From assembly GCA_932294295.1 (NCBI GenBank), contig OW028576.1, positions 27,163,227 through 27,227,226 on the forward strand: DNA of 64,000 nucleotides. The letters run 5' to 3'. Below the pieces are notes generated by a model. The model was given only the letters and a program-made list of their open reading frames with translations, had not been told where the DNA came from and searched no databases. This stretch comes from Alitta virens. Taxonomy: Eukaryota; Annelida; Polychaeta; Phyllodocida; Nereididae. This document shows, piece after piece, positions 23,722 to 34,514 of the stretch (position 1 is the first letter of the stretch; each line of letters begins with the position of its first letter). The translations under genes were made by a program, and so were the position numbers.

Positions 23722-24008
23722 TATGTGACGGGTTGAAGTTCGGCTCGGTAGAAGACACCTGTGATTGGTTCTGAGTCTGTCAATGAAGCGATTTTGTAGG
23801 TAGTTGGTTTAGTATGTAGCACTTGTGAAATTATGAATTTTTCTCCTGTGAAAGTAGTGTCCGTAGATTTCTTGAATCTCCCAGAGTATCTTGTTATGCG
23901 TATGATTTGCCCTATTTCTAAATTTTTCTGTCCAGCATAACCTGCCGCTTGCCTGAAATATTGAGCAAACTGGTGTTTCCACACTCTAGTCTCATTTTTT
24001 GATTTCAC
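23721..24008 (-). pseudogene. Polinton-type integrase, C-terminal fragment
   Basis: About 95 codons encode the C-terminal part of a retroviral-like integrase. They include a G-Q-I-I-R-I-T strand, an R-F-K-K-S-T-D block, E-K-F-I-I-S-Q-V, a Y-K-I-A-S-L-T-D segment, and a final G-V-F-Y-R-A-E-L-Q-P-V. This layout (R-I, K-x-F, E-x-F, Y-K-L-x-D, F-Y-x-x-E-L) is the tail seen in Polinton and related integrases. The catalytic core is absent. Upstream the frame meets TAG within 12 nt, exactly where the minisatellite that marks the duplication edge begins at about 24001. The stop codon TAA overlaps the ATG of the ATPase as TAATG, a compact virus-like gene junction. Confidence 0.62.
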
Positions 24009-24078
24009 CGTACAGGTCTATGTTTTGATGATGTCACAATACAGGTCTATGTTTTGATGATGTCATCATAGGTCTATT
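24001..24078. repeat. Minisatellite edge, two units (copy A)
   Basis: Two units of a repeat of about 29 bp, ACAGGTCTATGTTTTGATG followed by ATGTCATCAT, sit at the left boundary of the duplication. The other duplication copy has about six units at 54335-54515. This suggests recombination in the array created the breakpoint. Confidence 0.85.
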
Positions 24079-24754
24079 TCATGCTTTCGAAATCAACTAT
24101 AAGCTAAATTTACATTATTATTGATGAGGGTATAATGTTTCAGTAACATTCATTCTTAAAGTATTGCAGAAATTTTGATTAGAATCCAGAAAGTATATGT
24201 ACATAGAAATTGGTAGTATAAATAAATTCAGTAAAATGGATTACATTTACAATTTGTTCAAATTTGTAACATGTCCCAAACATTTTTTGGGGAAAGAAAT
24301 TGTTTGATAAGTGTCTGCAAGCTTATGATGTAGGCAATGCTGTATTATGACACACAGGAGTGGATGGCAGGGTGGTTTGTGAAATTGTCTCACCCGTTTG
24401 AGAATTGAGAAGTTCTACACATATGTGATTAATTGGGATAAACCCAACTTGTTGCTAATGAACCTTTTTGGGTGAATCAGAAAACTTACAGTCTGAATAA
24501 ACTTTATCACCACGCCTTCGCGATGTTTAGCGGGCGCGTCTTTTGAAGATAAAAAGGAAATATTTTCAGACGTTGTGAAAGTAGTCACATCAAGGATGCC
24601 ATTTCAGGTAAAGATTTCTTATAATGACAGGTGCCTCATTCAATGTCAATGTCTCAGTGCTACTGGGTCTGAAGTTTAGGCAACTTATGTGACAAGCTGC
24701 CAGTGGTAGATGTTATGATGAGATGATAAGGATTGAGGTCCAGACAAAATGACT

Positions 24755-25180
24755 CAAAGCCTTACAAATTTATCCCATGGGTGGGATTTTTTCCTCGCCA
24801 ACATAGACATTAAGTATAATTAAGGCACCTCTAAATTACAGCAGATTTCATAGACTGAACTTTAAGGACGTCATCTGAATCTTTGCTCCCATTTGCTTGT
24901 AGTAATAATCATTTTATCAAGCGTAAAAAACCCAGTTGCTTTAAACGCTATGAAAAATATATAATTAAATATAGTAAATATATAAATAAAATAAAATGAC
25001 TAAAAGAGGTAAAATTTCCCACTAAGAGTCTTCCAGCCAATGTGAGCCCTGGATAATCATGATGTTATCTGTGAGTTGTTCCCAGGCCAGTGAAATTTGC
25101 TGTAATGTCTCATGCAAGTGACATCCAGCTGTGATGCAGCTCATGTAACGTGCCCAGGCTGAGGATTGACAACTGTTGGG
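24755..25180 (-). mobile_element. SINE family 1 copy in the 3' flank/intron of gene A
   Basis: On the minus strand it runs from a decayed B-box region (TCAATCCTCAGCCTGGGCAC), through ATGAGCTGCAT, CAGCTGGATGTCACTTGCAT and GAGACATTA, to the core AATGTCTATGTTGGCGAGG and ATCCCACCCATGGGATAAAT. It starts about 30 bp after the splice donor of exon 6 and its first bases follow the stop codon used if that donor is ignored. It is present at the same place in copy B (about 55205-55630), so it predates the duplication. Confidence 0.7.
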
Positions 25181-25183
25181 TAC

Positions 25184-28100
25184 TTATTTAATAATTTGAT
25201 GATACAAACCAACTTCACAGAATGAGCCAGTGAAACCATCAGGGCAAAAACATTGGCAGCAGCCATCGCTTGCAGGTCCTGGTGTGCCTCCATTGTAACA
25301 GCAAAGGTCAGAGCAGTCAACATCAACTGGAAAGTAGTACAGAAACATCTTTGGATATGATACAAATATTAATATATGAAGGTGAGCTTCTGACAGAAGT
25401 TCTGTGACTTATTATTCTAAATTTGTGTACATTGTAGCACAGACATTAACCAATAAATTTCATTGAAATACGTGGTATGCCAAACAATAAGAAGGTAGCG
25501 CACTCCACAAGACTTGGAAACACTCAGCTGGCACAGAGAAAGCCTGTGGTTGGGCAGCAGAACCTTTGCCAGTTTTTATTGAAATGCACGACCTTCTCTT
25601 TTATTATTCTACATCGTTTTATGATTAATGACATAACAGTACACAAACTTACCAAGGCAGCATTTTGTGTATTCTCCTTGAACAGCGTTTATGCCGGAGC
25701 ATGGTAAACTGGTGCAGGGATCAGGAAACTGGAATTCTACTTGGGACACCGTTTCAAATGGGAAGCTTATCATGAAGTCTTGGTACTGTCCAATATTAGG
25801 TACTGGGAGGGACTGCAAGTAAATCACTGATTTAGTTACTCTAGTTTCCAGAGAAATTATCAGGGTTAATAACAATAATGAGTAACTGCAATGAATGAAT
25901 TACTGACCCATTGCGGATTGGTTATCACATCACCATTCTCATCATAGGCAACCACCTTTACCGTTTGGGAGCTAGTATGAGAAATCAGTTGGCCCTTAAG
26001 ATAATTCAGTTGGTAAGTGCAGTTTTCTTGTGCCCTGAATTTCAGTCTGAAGGTTTGGTCAGAATCGCCAACGTCAAATCCTCCAAAATCGTCGCGAGGA
26101 TCAGGGCACCAAGACATTCTAGCCAGTGTCTTCTTCAGGTCGTGGGCGGGATTCTCCGATGACAGTTCTACAAACCAGTCCTCGTTGTTGCCATAGTTGA
26201 AGGTCGACTTTCCAATGTCTTTGGTTGTACAGTCTGTGGGCAGAAAACACAGTGGATATTATTGGATAATACAGTGGAAAACACAGTATTTCTGATCTGA
26301 GGTATTGCCTGGTCAGCATATTATATATAGAAGGATACAAAATTAATGTCCACTTGTTTTTTGTCATGTTTTTGCTTACAATCCATGGGACAGCATAAAA
26401 TACAGACATGTAAACTATAAGTCAAACTGCTATTCACACTTTTTGATTAGAATTAATTTTACTGCTTGCTATATTTCTCATTGCAATTACTTTTGTTTCT
26501 CTGTTACCATCCCAAACAGCTATAATGGTGACAAGAATGCAAAAATGTATCGTTTGAAAGTTGGAAATTTTAGATGATTGGGGTTTACCTAATTGCTAAA
26601 TATTTTTGTCGTTCCATTATGTTTATTTAAAAACCTTACCCGTAGGGGGGTCATCAGTTGGACAAGCAAGGGCAATGATGTGTTTGACATCTTCCTCCAG
26701 TTCATTAAAGCTGGATACAAAGTACGCTTTGTCATCCGAAGAAATTAACTGAAGCAGCTGTTTAGCTGGATCAGTGAGCCCTATACCAACTGATATCACA
26801 GTGCAGATTCTTTTGAGTAAATCGGCTTGGGGTATGGTGTTATCCACTTCTCTATTGTGGATTCCGTCAGAGAAGAGGAAGCACAAATTGGGTATATTTG
26901 GTCGATCACCTTTCAATGTGGTTGAAAGATTGTTTTCACTTCCTTCAAGAACGGTCAGTCGCGCTTCCCGAAGACCTGAAGCAATGTTGGTAAAGCCTCC
27001 AGTCAGGACAGTGAGGTCACTCTTCACGTCAACTGCATTGTCGTGTTCATCTAACAGAAAGCCTAGAGATGAATTTGTAGAAAAATACACCGCTCCGATG
27101 TGAGAGCGATCAAGGCTGACTGTAAATGCATTCACTAGCAGCTTCATGCCTTGTTCAAACTTAGCATATTCTTGGCTACTTATGCTGCCAGATTTATCAA
27201 TGATGAATACCACATCGAAGTCCGCATTGCACACTGGAACAGAAGGAGAACAATTCAATAAGCATAAGGGTTAATAACTGAGAGAGACTGAATGGCATTC
27301 TCGTATAGCACAGAGATGGTGTTGCACAACCCAGTGAAGACGTGAGGTAGTGCCATGGTCACAGTCAGGTCACACACAAATCGCAATCATGATGTTACAG
27401 AAGACTATGTAACAGTTACCTAACTGTGTCCCCACAATCATGATGTCATACAAAAATAGACAAACAGTACCTATCATATATTGTGAGGTCATATAACATG
27501 ATGTTTCTGTCACCTCGTCATTGGGGCCATGCTGTGAGGTCACACACCATGATGCTTCTGAGAGGTTTCTGTGAGGCTGTGCTGTGAGGTCATGCACTGT
27601 GATGTTTCTGTGAGGTCATGTAAAATATACTGTTATTGTTGTGCAAACCCTTCACACTGTGACCCATCTGTGAGGTAACTGTGAGCACATGCAACAACCT
27701 CTAAAATCTCTAAATTTGAAATATCTACTCTCTAACTTTGGCTCCCGTGCCATTGTATTGGCACCATTTTCAACTGTTTGAGCAGCTGACATTGTGGGTT
27801 TCTGAAAATGCCTGTTGTAAGTATTTGAAACTACCTTCCTCTTACTTTGATCAAACTGTATTTCAATGTTAAGCTACTGAACACCATCTGGAGGTTCAAA
27901 ATAAAGGGAAATGTAAGCCTATACATAGATTTTCCAGTTATATATTAGCACAGATTAAGTAGTCCTCCATTTTGTACATGTGAATGTTAGGCTTATGTAA
28001 TGGGGGCATTCATAACAGATGGGTTTTCAGAAAATGCTTGGCCATTACAAACACATTAGGTAAATGCTGATTTTGTTACTGCAATGATATTGGGCATTAC

Positions 28101-31100
28101 ATACCAGCATAGTAAATCTACTTCAGGAAGTAAAAAAAACCCTCAGCGAATCCCACACAGCACAGAGGCATCATTAAAATTGTTATGTGTTTGTCCGACA
28201 GGCAGGAGGGCAGGCGTAGCACTTTCATTTCCAGAGCAGAACTCTAACACACACTTTCGTTTCTAGAGCTGAACTCTAACACTAATACACTTACCCTAAT
28301 GAAATTTTATACAGTAATATAATAAGACCCAATGGTTATGTGGTATTTTTTTATATTCCCCACGAGTGGACAGATTGGCCAGGATTCACGAGTGGCGTTA
28401 GCCAGGAGTGAATTCTGAAGCCAATCTGTCCACAAGTGAGGGAATATAAAAATATACCACATATCCACTTGGGTCTTATTTATACCCCACAATTTTCACT
28501 TTTAGTTGAGCTGTCTGGCTATGCATTCATGTAGTATAGAAAAAATTCATGAATATTAATTTTTGCCATTGACCAATCAGAGCAGTGCATAACTGTCAAC
28601 AACGTCATCACCTCAAAACTTTCTGGGACATTTTCACATTAATAAAAAAAATTACGAAATGATATTTACAAACCAGTTGTTAAATATTTCTTGTCAGAAT
28701 TGTTTTTTATACTAGATTTGGACAGAAAATGTTTTATTGTTCCGTATTATTCGATTGTATTACCGAAGCGATGACGCTCCTGTGACGTTGCCCATTGCAA
28801 CACAGCCACACAATGGCTTGTATCTGTGGACTGAACAGATCATTGACTTTCTGTTACGTTTTTTGCTCCTGGAATCGTTAATTCTTGTCCGATTTCAAAA
28901 ATTTAAACTTTCTTAAGGAGCTGACAATTTTATCTTCTGAATGGTTGTAAAATTGTGACTCCGAATATTGTTTTAAAGCGGCGGCGCTAGTTTAAACGGC
29001 GAAGCGCTTAGCTGCAAAAAGAGATTTTTTGTCATTGGCCTGCCATACATAGAAGTATGTGGTATACATTTCCCATCCATGTAAGGTAAGCCATGTAGTA
29101 TACACATGTATACCACATAGGCTATACCACATGGCTTTTCTATGTGGTATACAACTGATTGTGGGGTATCACTCTATATGGCCTAGTGGTGCCTTGTGAT
29201 AGCCACATTGACATATATTGGTTATGTTTTACAAAAATTTTATTTCTTGAGTGTTTATATAGTGTGTGCAGATCCTATTTTTTTAACTCAAAAAAATCTC
29301 AGGCAAAAAATTATCGTGGGAGACATAGGTAGCGTATGTAAAGTTAATTGGTACTAATTAAAGGGGGATTTTATGGCTTAGATAGTTGGGGTTCGACTTG
29401 TTACTAATATTTCTGTCAATGTTGTGTTACTTTAAGACAAAATATGACCAAGAAACAATTATTATAGATCTGTAGGGTGCAAGTCCTGGTGCCAGGATCG
29501 CCTTACTAATTACATATATTTCGTGTCTACAACTAAAACTTAAATGTTATCTAGGGTGTACTAAAGAAAGCCTGGTGGTAAGGGAGAATAATGGTGTCTT
29601 TCTTGGATGTCTATCCTGTTATCTTACCTTCCTTGCAGCCGTATTTATCCACTGGAGGAAGATTCTCGTCCCGTTTTATGCTGTACGAGAAAGAAAAAAG
29701 GCCGGTCAGTTCAGTTATAGCCAGGAATACACTGCTCTCCAAAATCTTATGAAAGCTCTGTATAGCAGAAGATTTCCAACAATATTTTCTTTCCATTTGT
29801 CATCACGTAATTGTCCAAGAGTTAGTTACTAAAAAATAATGTCTTTTTTTTCCAGAGGTGAAGAACATCAGAGTTAATTATTTGATATATTATTTAACTG
29901 AGCAGTATTCAACTGATAGTAATGGGCCACCTTTCGTCAAAAAAAAAGAAAGAAAGTAACACAATGCTCAGGTGTGAGCAAACCAAAAAAGAAACTTTAT
30001 TTTTGGCATATGAAGAGTATGAGCAAGTGGTAAACAGTGATATATAAGAAAATCCATTGATAATTTGTGGAATTAATGTACTTGGTATGATAACATCTCT
30101 GATATTACTAACTCTACAGTTGTTCGTTATATTTATCTTATATTTGGTAGATGTTGTGAGTATTCTCTGAAAATTTGAGCCGTTTTCATTTTAATAACAG
30201 AATGAACTTCAGTAAAATGACATTTTTACCGTTTTTAGTGTGACATTTTGAAGTTGGGTAAATCTCATTGATTAATTTCAATAATTCGTGCTAATAACTC
30301 AATATCCTAAACTATGATTTTCTCATGCATATTAAGTCTAGTTTTCTAAACTAAGATAATTATGCATTTATTCTTTGCTCTGCTTGTTCACTGCTCCTTT
30401 TATGAAAAAATACTCTTCATACTAACATCATATTTAAGTTTTTTTCGAAGAAATTATGTATATAATTGTGATATAGACTGCTGAAATTTTTGAGAAAGAT
30501 AGGGATCATAGTTGATAAAATATCTGTAACTAAAACTTTAATCTATGAATTAGAAGGAAGACTATTTTTTCCTGAACGTTATGCTTCATTTATAACTCCG
30601 ATTTTTACAAATTTATTGATCTATTAGAAAAAAGATTACAGCACTAAATCATGGTGCTATTTGTTCTTCATATCATTCTAGACTATTTCCAAAGTACCTT
30701 ATGTTTCCAGTGTAGTGAAAGCCCAACAAAAAATAGAAAATGGGTGTCCCGAGCGTTATGCCCTAATGTTAATGTTCTGAAATTTTCTGCCCCAGCCAAT
30801 AAACTGAACAATCCTGTCACAAAATAATCAAATTTTAAGGACTGAGCCACCTGTGTTCTTGTGTTATAGGCCAATTAAAACAAGAAAATAATAAATTTGC
30901 AGCTTCTAGAATTTGGATATTAAACTATTGTTGAATTTTGATAATTTTTATAAAATACAACAGATTCATAAGCATTAACCTGTAGCAGACAAAAGATATG
31001 ATTAAAAAATAATTGCAGTTATTAAGAAGGTTGTGAGTTTTAATGAAGAATGAACTTCCAAAAACCGCAAAAACTAATGCTTTGGTTATGTAACACTTTG

Positions 31101-31843
31101 GCTTCATTATTTGATGGCAAAGTTGATTCCTTGCGTTATTTGTTACATAATGAGAGTTTTATAAGGCCTTACTCACTCTTTTTTAGATCATCTATTAACT
31201 ACTCTTTTTTTCTTAATGATATACATTGTTTTTATACATGCTTTTATACTAGTTTTGTATTGTTGTGATGTACTATATGAAAGTGAAACAATAAAAACAA
31301 ATAAAATAAATAGTGCATGCATTCTCATGTATATATCAATAGCTGTCTGTGGCTTCGATTTCAATGTATTGGTCAATGTAATTTACAATAAGTTTATGAT
31401 TGTACTAGTGTTGGCGAATAATTTGAGCCCTCGTGGCCAACACAGGGTTCTGCACATTGCACACCTAGCTGCACGTTGTGCTCTCTTTGCCTAGCTCTCC
31501 CTATACCTAGCTTTCCCTATACCCAGATCTCAGCTCTCCCTATACCAGCTCTTCCTACACATAGTGATCCTTACCCACTGTAATCCTTACACCTGGCATT
31601 TCCTAATGCTCCCTACACCTAGCTCTCTCCACACGTAGTGCCCCTCGACCTAGCTTTCCATACCTTGTCTAGATTTTAATGACCTCTAAGGTTACTATAA
31701 GATGTCTTTTAACATAATTCAAACAACAATATATCTTTTGTAGCAAAGTCATCAAATATTTAAAAAAAATTAAAGACTCACTTAGCTGATGCAGATCCCA
31801 ACAGCAACAGCAGCAAAGGCAGGCAGGAGCTTAGCTGAAGCAT
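25184..31843 (-). CDS. Gene A: secreted VWA-module-EGF protein (compact copy)
   Basis: Six exons on the minus strand, with coding parts 31843-31782 (62 nt), 29680-29628 (53), 27233-26640 (594), 26233-25908 (326), 25812-25653 (160) and 25326-25210 (117). All have GT-AG borders and matching phases (2, 1, 1, 0, 1, 1). If the last donor (GTTTGT) is not used, the frame runs eight more codons to TAA at 25184-25186, giving 445 residues. Order: signal peptide 1-20 with a run of six Leu; a short linker; a VWA domain about 40-235 with an intact metal site (D-K-S-G-S, Thr in G-F-T-N, Asp in F-S-D-G); module 1 about 237-345; module 2 about 346-398; an EGF-like Cys-rich domain about 399-437. VWA domains bind protein ligands, so an extracellular recognition or matrix role is inferred. 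No further unit is found before the duplication edge at 24001, so this is either a truncated copy or a short secreted form. The frame is uninterrupted. Confidence 0.82.
25210..25326 (-). CDS. Gene A exon 6: EGF-like exon
   Basis: A 117-nt exon, phase 1 to phase 1, acceptor CTACTTTCCAG, weak donor GTTTGT. It carries D-C-S-D-L-C-C-Y-N-G-G-T-P, then G-C-C-Q-C-F-C-P-D-G-F-T-G-S-F-C-E. The C-x-C-P-x-G-F-x-G-x-F-C end is EGF-like and the doubled cysteines are a family feature. The copy in gene B (55662-55778) differs by a Val-to-Phe change at the end. Confidence 0.88.
26640..27233 (-). CDS. Gene A exon 3: VWA domain
   Basis: A single 594-nt exon, phase 1 to phase 1, encodes a whole von Willebrand factor A domain. 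The metal-ion-dependent adhesion site is complete: D-K-S-G-S, the Thr in G-G-F-T-N-I-A, and the Asp in F-L-F-S-D-G. The acceptor is CTTCTGTTCCAG and the donor is GTAAGG. Because the exon is phase 1, it can only be joined in frame to the 62-nt signal exon through the 53-nt exon at 29628-29680. Confidence 0.95.
27347..27690. repeat. Degenerate minisatellite, GTGAGGTCA-type
   Basis: Repeated blocks with consensus near TGTGAGGTCA-CACCATGATG-TTTCTG recur many times with varying spacing. The cleanest copies are between 27478 and 27625. No coding sense. Confidence 0.7.
28125..28312 (-). repeat. Dispersed repeat R, copy 2 (reverse)
   Basis: The reverse complement of the block at 39.56-39.75 kb. It includes CATTAGGGTAAGTG, TTAGAGTTCAGCTCTAGAAA, CGAAAGTGTGTGTTAGAG, GCCTGT-GGACAAACACATAA and GCTGAGGGTTT. 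It lies in the part of intron 2 that is missing from copy B. Confidence 0.75.
28319..28480. mobile_element. Palindromic hairpin element
   Basis: Arms begin ATAAGACCCAA and end TTGGGTCTTAT. They share ATGTGGTATATTTTTATATT-type and TGGACAGATTGGC blocks in inverse orientation, giving about 70 bp of near-perfect stem around a short centre. Non-coding. It abuts the TIR element that starts at 28482, so the two may be parts of one composite. Confidence 0.78.
28482..29169. mobile_element. Short TIR element, 688 bp
   Basis: A perfect 12-bp inverted repeat, ATACCCCACAAT at the left and ATTGTGGGGTAT at the right, bounds it. Inside, near 29045-29152, are several smaller inverted repeats with GTGGTATACA and TATACCACAT. 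No transposase frame, so it is a non-autonomous element. It lies in intron 2 of gene A. Confidence 0.6.
29628..29680 (-). CDS. Gene A exon 2: 53-nt linker exon
   Basis: The acceptor CTTTCTCGTACAG precedes 29680 and a near-consensus donor AAG|GTAAGAT follows 29628. The 53 nt bring the frame from phase 2 (signal exon) to phase 1 (VWA exon) and encode a charged linker ending G-C-K-E, which continues into V-C-N-A-D-F-D. Fit of phase, splice signals and length make this exon convincing despite its size. It is absent from copy B because the 2475-bp block is missing there. Confidence 0.8.
31460..31660. repeat. Pyrimidine-rich minisatellite in intron 1
   Basis: Degenerate tandem units near CCTAGCTCTCCCTATA of about 15-20 nt run through this part of intron 1. 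The same array occurs in copy B at about 59455-59656. It lies about 120 bp inside intron 1 from the signal-peptide exon, so a regulatory role is possible but not shown. Confidence 0.75.
31782..31843 (-). CDS. Gene A exon 1: signal peptide exon
   Basis: ATG at 31841-31843 starts M-L-Q-L-S-S-C-L-P followed by six Leu, then G-S-A-S-A, a textbook signal peptide with an A-x-A cleavage motif. The donor is AA|GTGAGT at 31781. A TATA box lies about 100 bp upstream. The copy in gene B is identical in protein. Confidence 0.92.
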
Positions 31844-31942
31844 CTTGAAGTTGAAGGCGGACTTCACTTCCAGAGATCAGACCAAAGTTCTTCTTGTCAG
31901 GAGACTTTTGATCATCTGATTTAATCTGCAGAGACGCCCTTC

Positions 31943-31949
31943 TTTTATA
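31943..31949 (-). promoter_or_regulatory. TATA box of gene A
   Basis: TATAAAA on the minus strand, 100 bp before the ATG. A start about 30 bp downstream would give a 5' leader of about 70 nt. The surrounding 150 bp is conserved in copy B (TATA at 59938-59944). Confidence 0.7.
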
Positions 31950-32729
31950 TTCCCAAAATCATATGATTTTTCATCAGAAATTGGTTTTTGTATGCCACGT
32001 CATTACTTGGTTTGTTATAATAATAATTAATTTGGGTAATTTAGTTGTAAATTGTAAGACTTCTTTGTCATAACCAGTGAATAAAGCAGCGTGTGGTGTA
32101 TTTCGTACAAAGCAAAATTTATTACTGTCCAAGCTTAATTACGACATTCTGCATAAATTTAACATTAAATCAATTGATGCAAACCTATGGGGGTTCTTTG
32201 TACGTTTCACTCACTACATGCTGTTCGGAATTATTTGCTTTTATCAAATTCCAACTAACATTTCTCAATCTTTTTTTGATTTGATTTGCGTAGTGATATT
32301 AAGTTAATTGGTTACGTTATCATATATGCTTATTCCAGCCAGCAAGATAATCCAAGTTGTGATTATTACTAATTTAAATAAGATACAAGAAGAATATGAA
32401 TAGTATACATTATATGATAGCCTATTACATGGCATTAAAACAAAAAGCAAAACAAATATATGTACAGAGCAGTTCATTCGCTCAATCTTAGCAGTGCTTT
32501 AACTTTACTTTCAAGGTTTTCTACGGTATAGTACAAACTCTTGTCAATTTCATTTCACATCTGGGAACCTAGGTATTAGAATGAGTTATTATAGCCACAT
32601 TTACGATGTTGAATCTTCTGTGTATAAAAGCAGGATGATCTCTAAAACAGTACCGATACTATTGTCTAGTAAAGATAGAACATAAATAATCAAGTGCCAA
32701 ATTGTCAATAAATTTGTAAACTGCTGTTA

Positions 32730-32835
32730 ACAAATATTGGGCATCAGTGGGCCAACAGCAGACCAACATTAGGCTGACTGTGGGTCAACATTTGGCTCAC
32801 TGCAAACACATGACCAACTCAACATTAGGCCAACA
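32730..32835. repeat. Short CAACATTAGGC repeats
   Basis: Four or five interspersed copies of CAACATTAGGC / CAACATTTGGC within about 100 bp. Also in copy B at about 60722-60825. Non-coding, 5' of gene A. Confidence 0.55.
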
Positions 32836-33156
32836 TTTGAAAGAGGGAGTTCTAGACACACTTAAAGAAAAAAGACTGAGACCTAATCATTTCATCTTAG
32901 TCAAACATGAATGACTAACCAGATTCACATTCTTAGCCGTAGGGGAGAGCGGGGAACAATAAGAAATGGGGAAAAGTGAGACAAACCCCCTAGTTTCAAC
33001 ACAGTGAATGTTATAACATTGCCCTTTAGGGATTCATGCCAACACTACATAACCACCAGAATGTTTCATTTCCTGCAAGACTTAAAATTTTACGGTTTGG
33101 GTTTTACAACAGGTAAAGTATTATTTTTTTATGCACGTGAGTTTTCAATCTTTTTA

Positions 33157-33608
33157 TGCAGTACCGTCAACTCTCATTTATCCGGGCCTCACTTATCCGG
33201 TTACCTCGCTGTCCACACATTTGGCTTGGAACAAATCTATTTAGTGCATTTATCCCTCAATTAACTGGTTCCCTCAGCTTTCAACAACCACACAGACATT
33301 CTGGGTGCAAAAGTGGGGAATCCCCTTAGTTAACCAGTCATGCGTGGCCAAGTAACCACTGCTGTCAATTCATTGTCCCTGAACTTATATGAATAGCTCT
33401 TTGTTATGATTGACAGTTGACACCTTTTGATTTCAATAAACATATGATTTAAATGCAATTCACTTCGGTGAACTCAAATGAGACCAGAGCTCTTTCACCT
33501 ATCAAGTGTCAGTTGTAGATGCAATTATGACAAGATCACAGAGTGAATTAAATTATGCAGAAGATACTCTGTGGACAGAGTTGTGCGGATAAGTGAAGGT
33601 TGATTGCA
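33157..33608. mobile_element. MITE with CAACTCTCATTTATCCGG ends (Tigger/pogo-like)
   Basis: The left end TGCAGTACCGTCAACTCTC continues with ATTTATCCGGGCC. The right end reads CGGATAAGTGAAGGTTGATT-GCA, an imperfect inverted copy. The sequence-type 'CTC-TTTATCCGG' is familiar from pogo/Tigger-derived elements; no transposase frame is present. The same element sits in copy B at 61147-61599. Confidence 0.6.
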
Positions 33609-34514
33609 TTTGAAGATAACGGAGATCATCTAATATTATACAAAACCTTGGATGGTGGTCTTTAGTTCCTGACATTGATAAACAATGCTGTAGCCACATG
33701 GACCTCAGAAGGTGAGAAGTTCATAATAAAACCAGCAGAGGAAAGGGTGAGACAGTCAATTCTTCATAAGGGAAATGAAAGCTGGATGTCAGTTGCATGA
33801 CATGTGCAATTGATGATAAGCTAAGTGAATGAACTATGGGGTATATGCAAAACATAGGGTTTTCCATCTCATCATTACATCTGCCTGCGGTTTCCTGTAA
33901 AATAACCTCCTAATATCAAACCAGTAGTAATGACAATACAAGGAACTTGTTCCCTAAAATAAGGATATTCCAAGACATTTTGCATTTTTGTTGTCTCTCT
34001 CTGTCCCTTAGCTTGTCTCACTGAAACTCCACCAGTGGGGAACAATGAGGCAATAACTCTGACATTGTGTTGAATAACTCTGATATTACACAAGGTAAGA
34101 ACCTCTGAAACTGCTGGGAAGTTTGCACAACTATATACCTACATGTACATCTAAGGTGTGAAGCCAGTGATTTTAGAATTTTTGTCATGATTTAATACAA
34201 AAATAGTATCTCATTGTACTCCACTCTTCCCTACTGACCAACACCATAAGTCATACTTAGTCATGGATAAGAGCTAAAAACAGCATATGTTTAACAGGCA
34301 TTTTAAGAAATTTTCGAATTTGTCTGAAAGTAGAAAACAGCAGAATACCTATTAAACTAATATAAGGTATTTTTGAAAACCATGAGGACTTTTTATGCCA
34401 GCAAGTAGGATTAAGACGACTGTGTGTCACCCAATGAGCCACTAATTACAGGCCAGCTAATAAGAGAAACTATAAATAGAACTGCTGCTTTATTGTGATC
34501 CTTGAATTACCTCC

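Larger units (their letters stand above)
27347..29821. other. 2475-bp block present in copy A, absent from copy B
   Basis: Copy A and copy B match up to GTGAG (27346 and 57821) and again from TTAGTTAC (29822 and 57822), with a GAG microhomology at the junction. The block holds a minisatellite, repeat R, a hairpin element, a TIR element and the 53-nt coding exon 2. It lacks terminal repeats of its own, and it contains an exon needed by the gene, so a deletion in copy B is more likely than an insertion in copy A. Confidence 0.88.

Noticed and set aside
26774..27103. Plus-strand open frame of 109 codons, also at 57249-57578
   Set aside because: It is antisense to the VWA exon, whose own frame carries an intact metal site and splice signals; the antisense frame has no domain.
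27345..27700. CRISPR-like regular repeats
   Set aside because: The units are degenerate, unevenly spaced and without unique spacers; it is a minisatellite in an animal intron.
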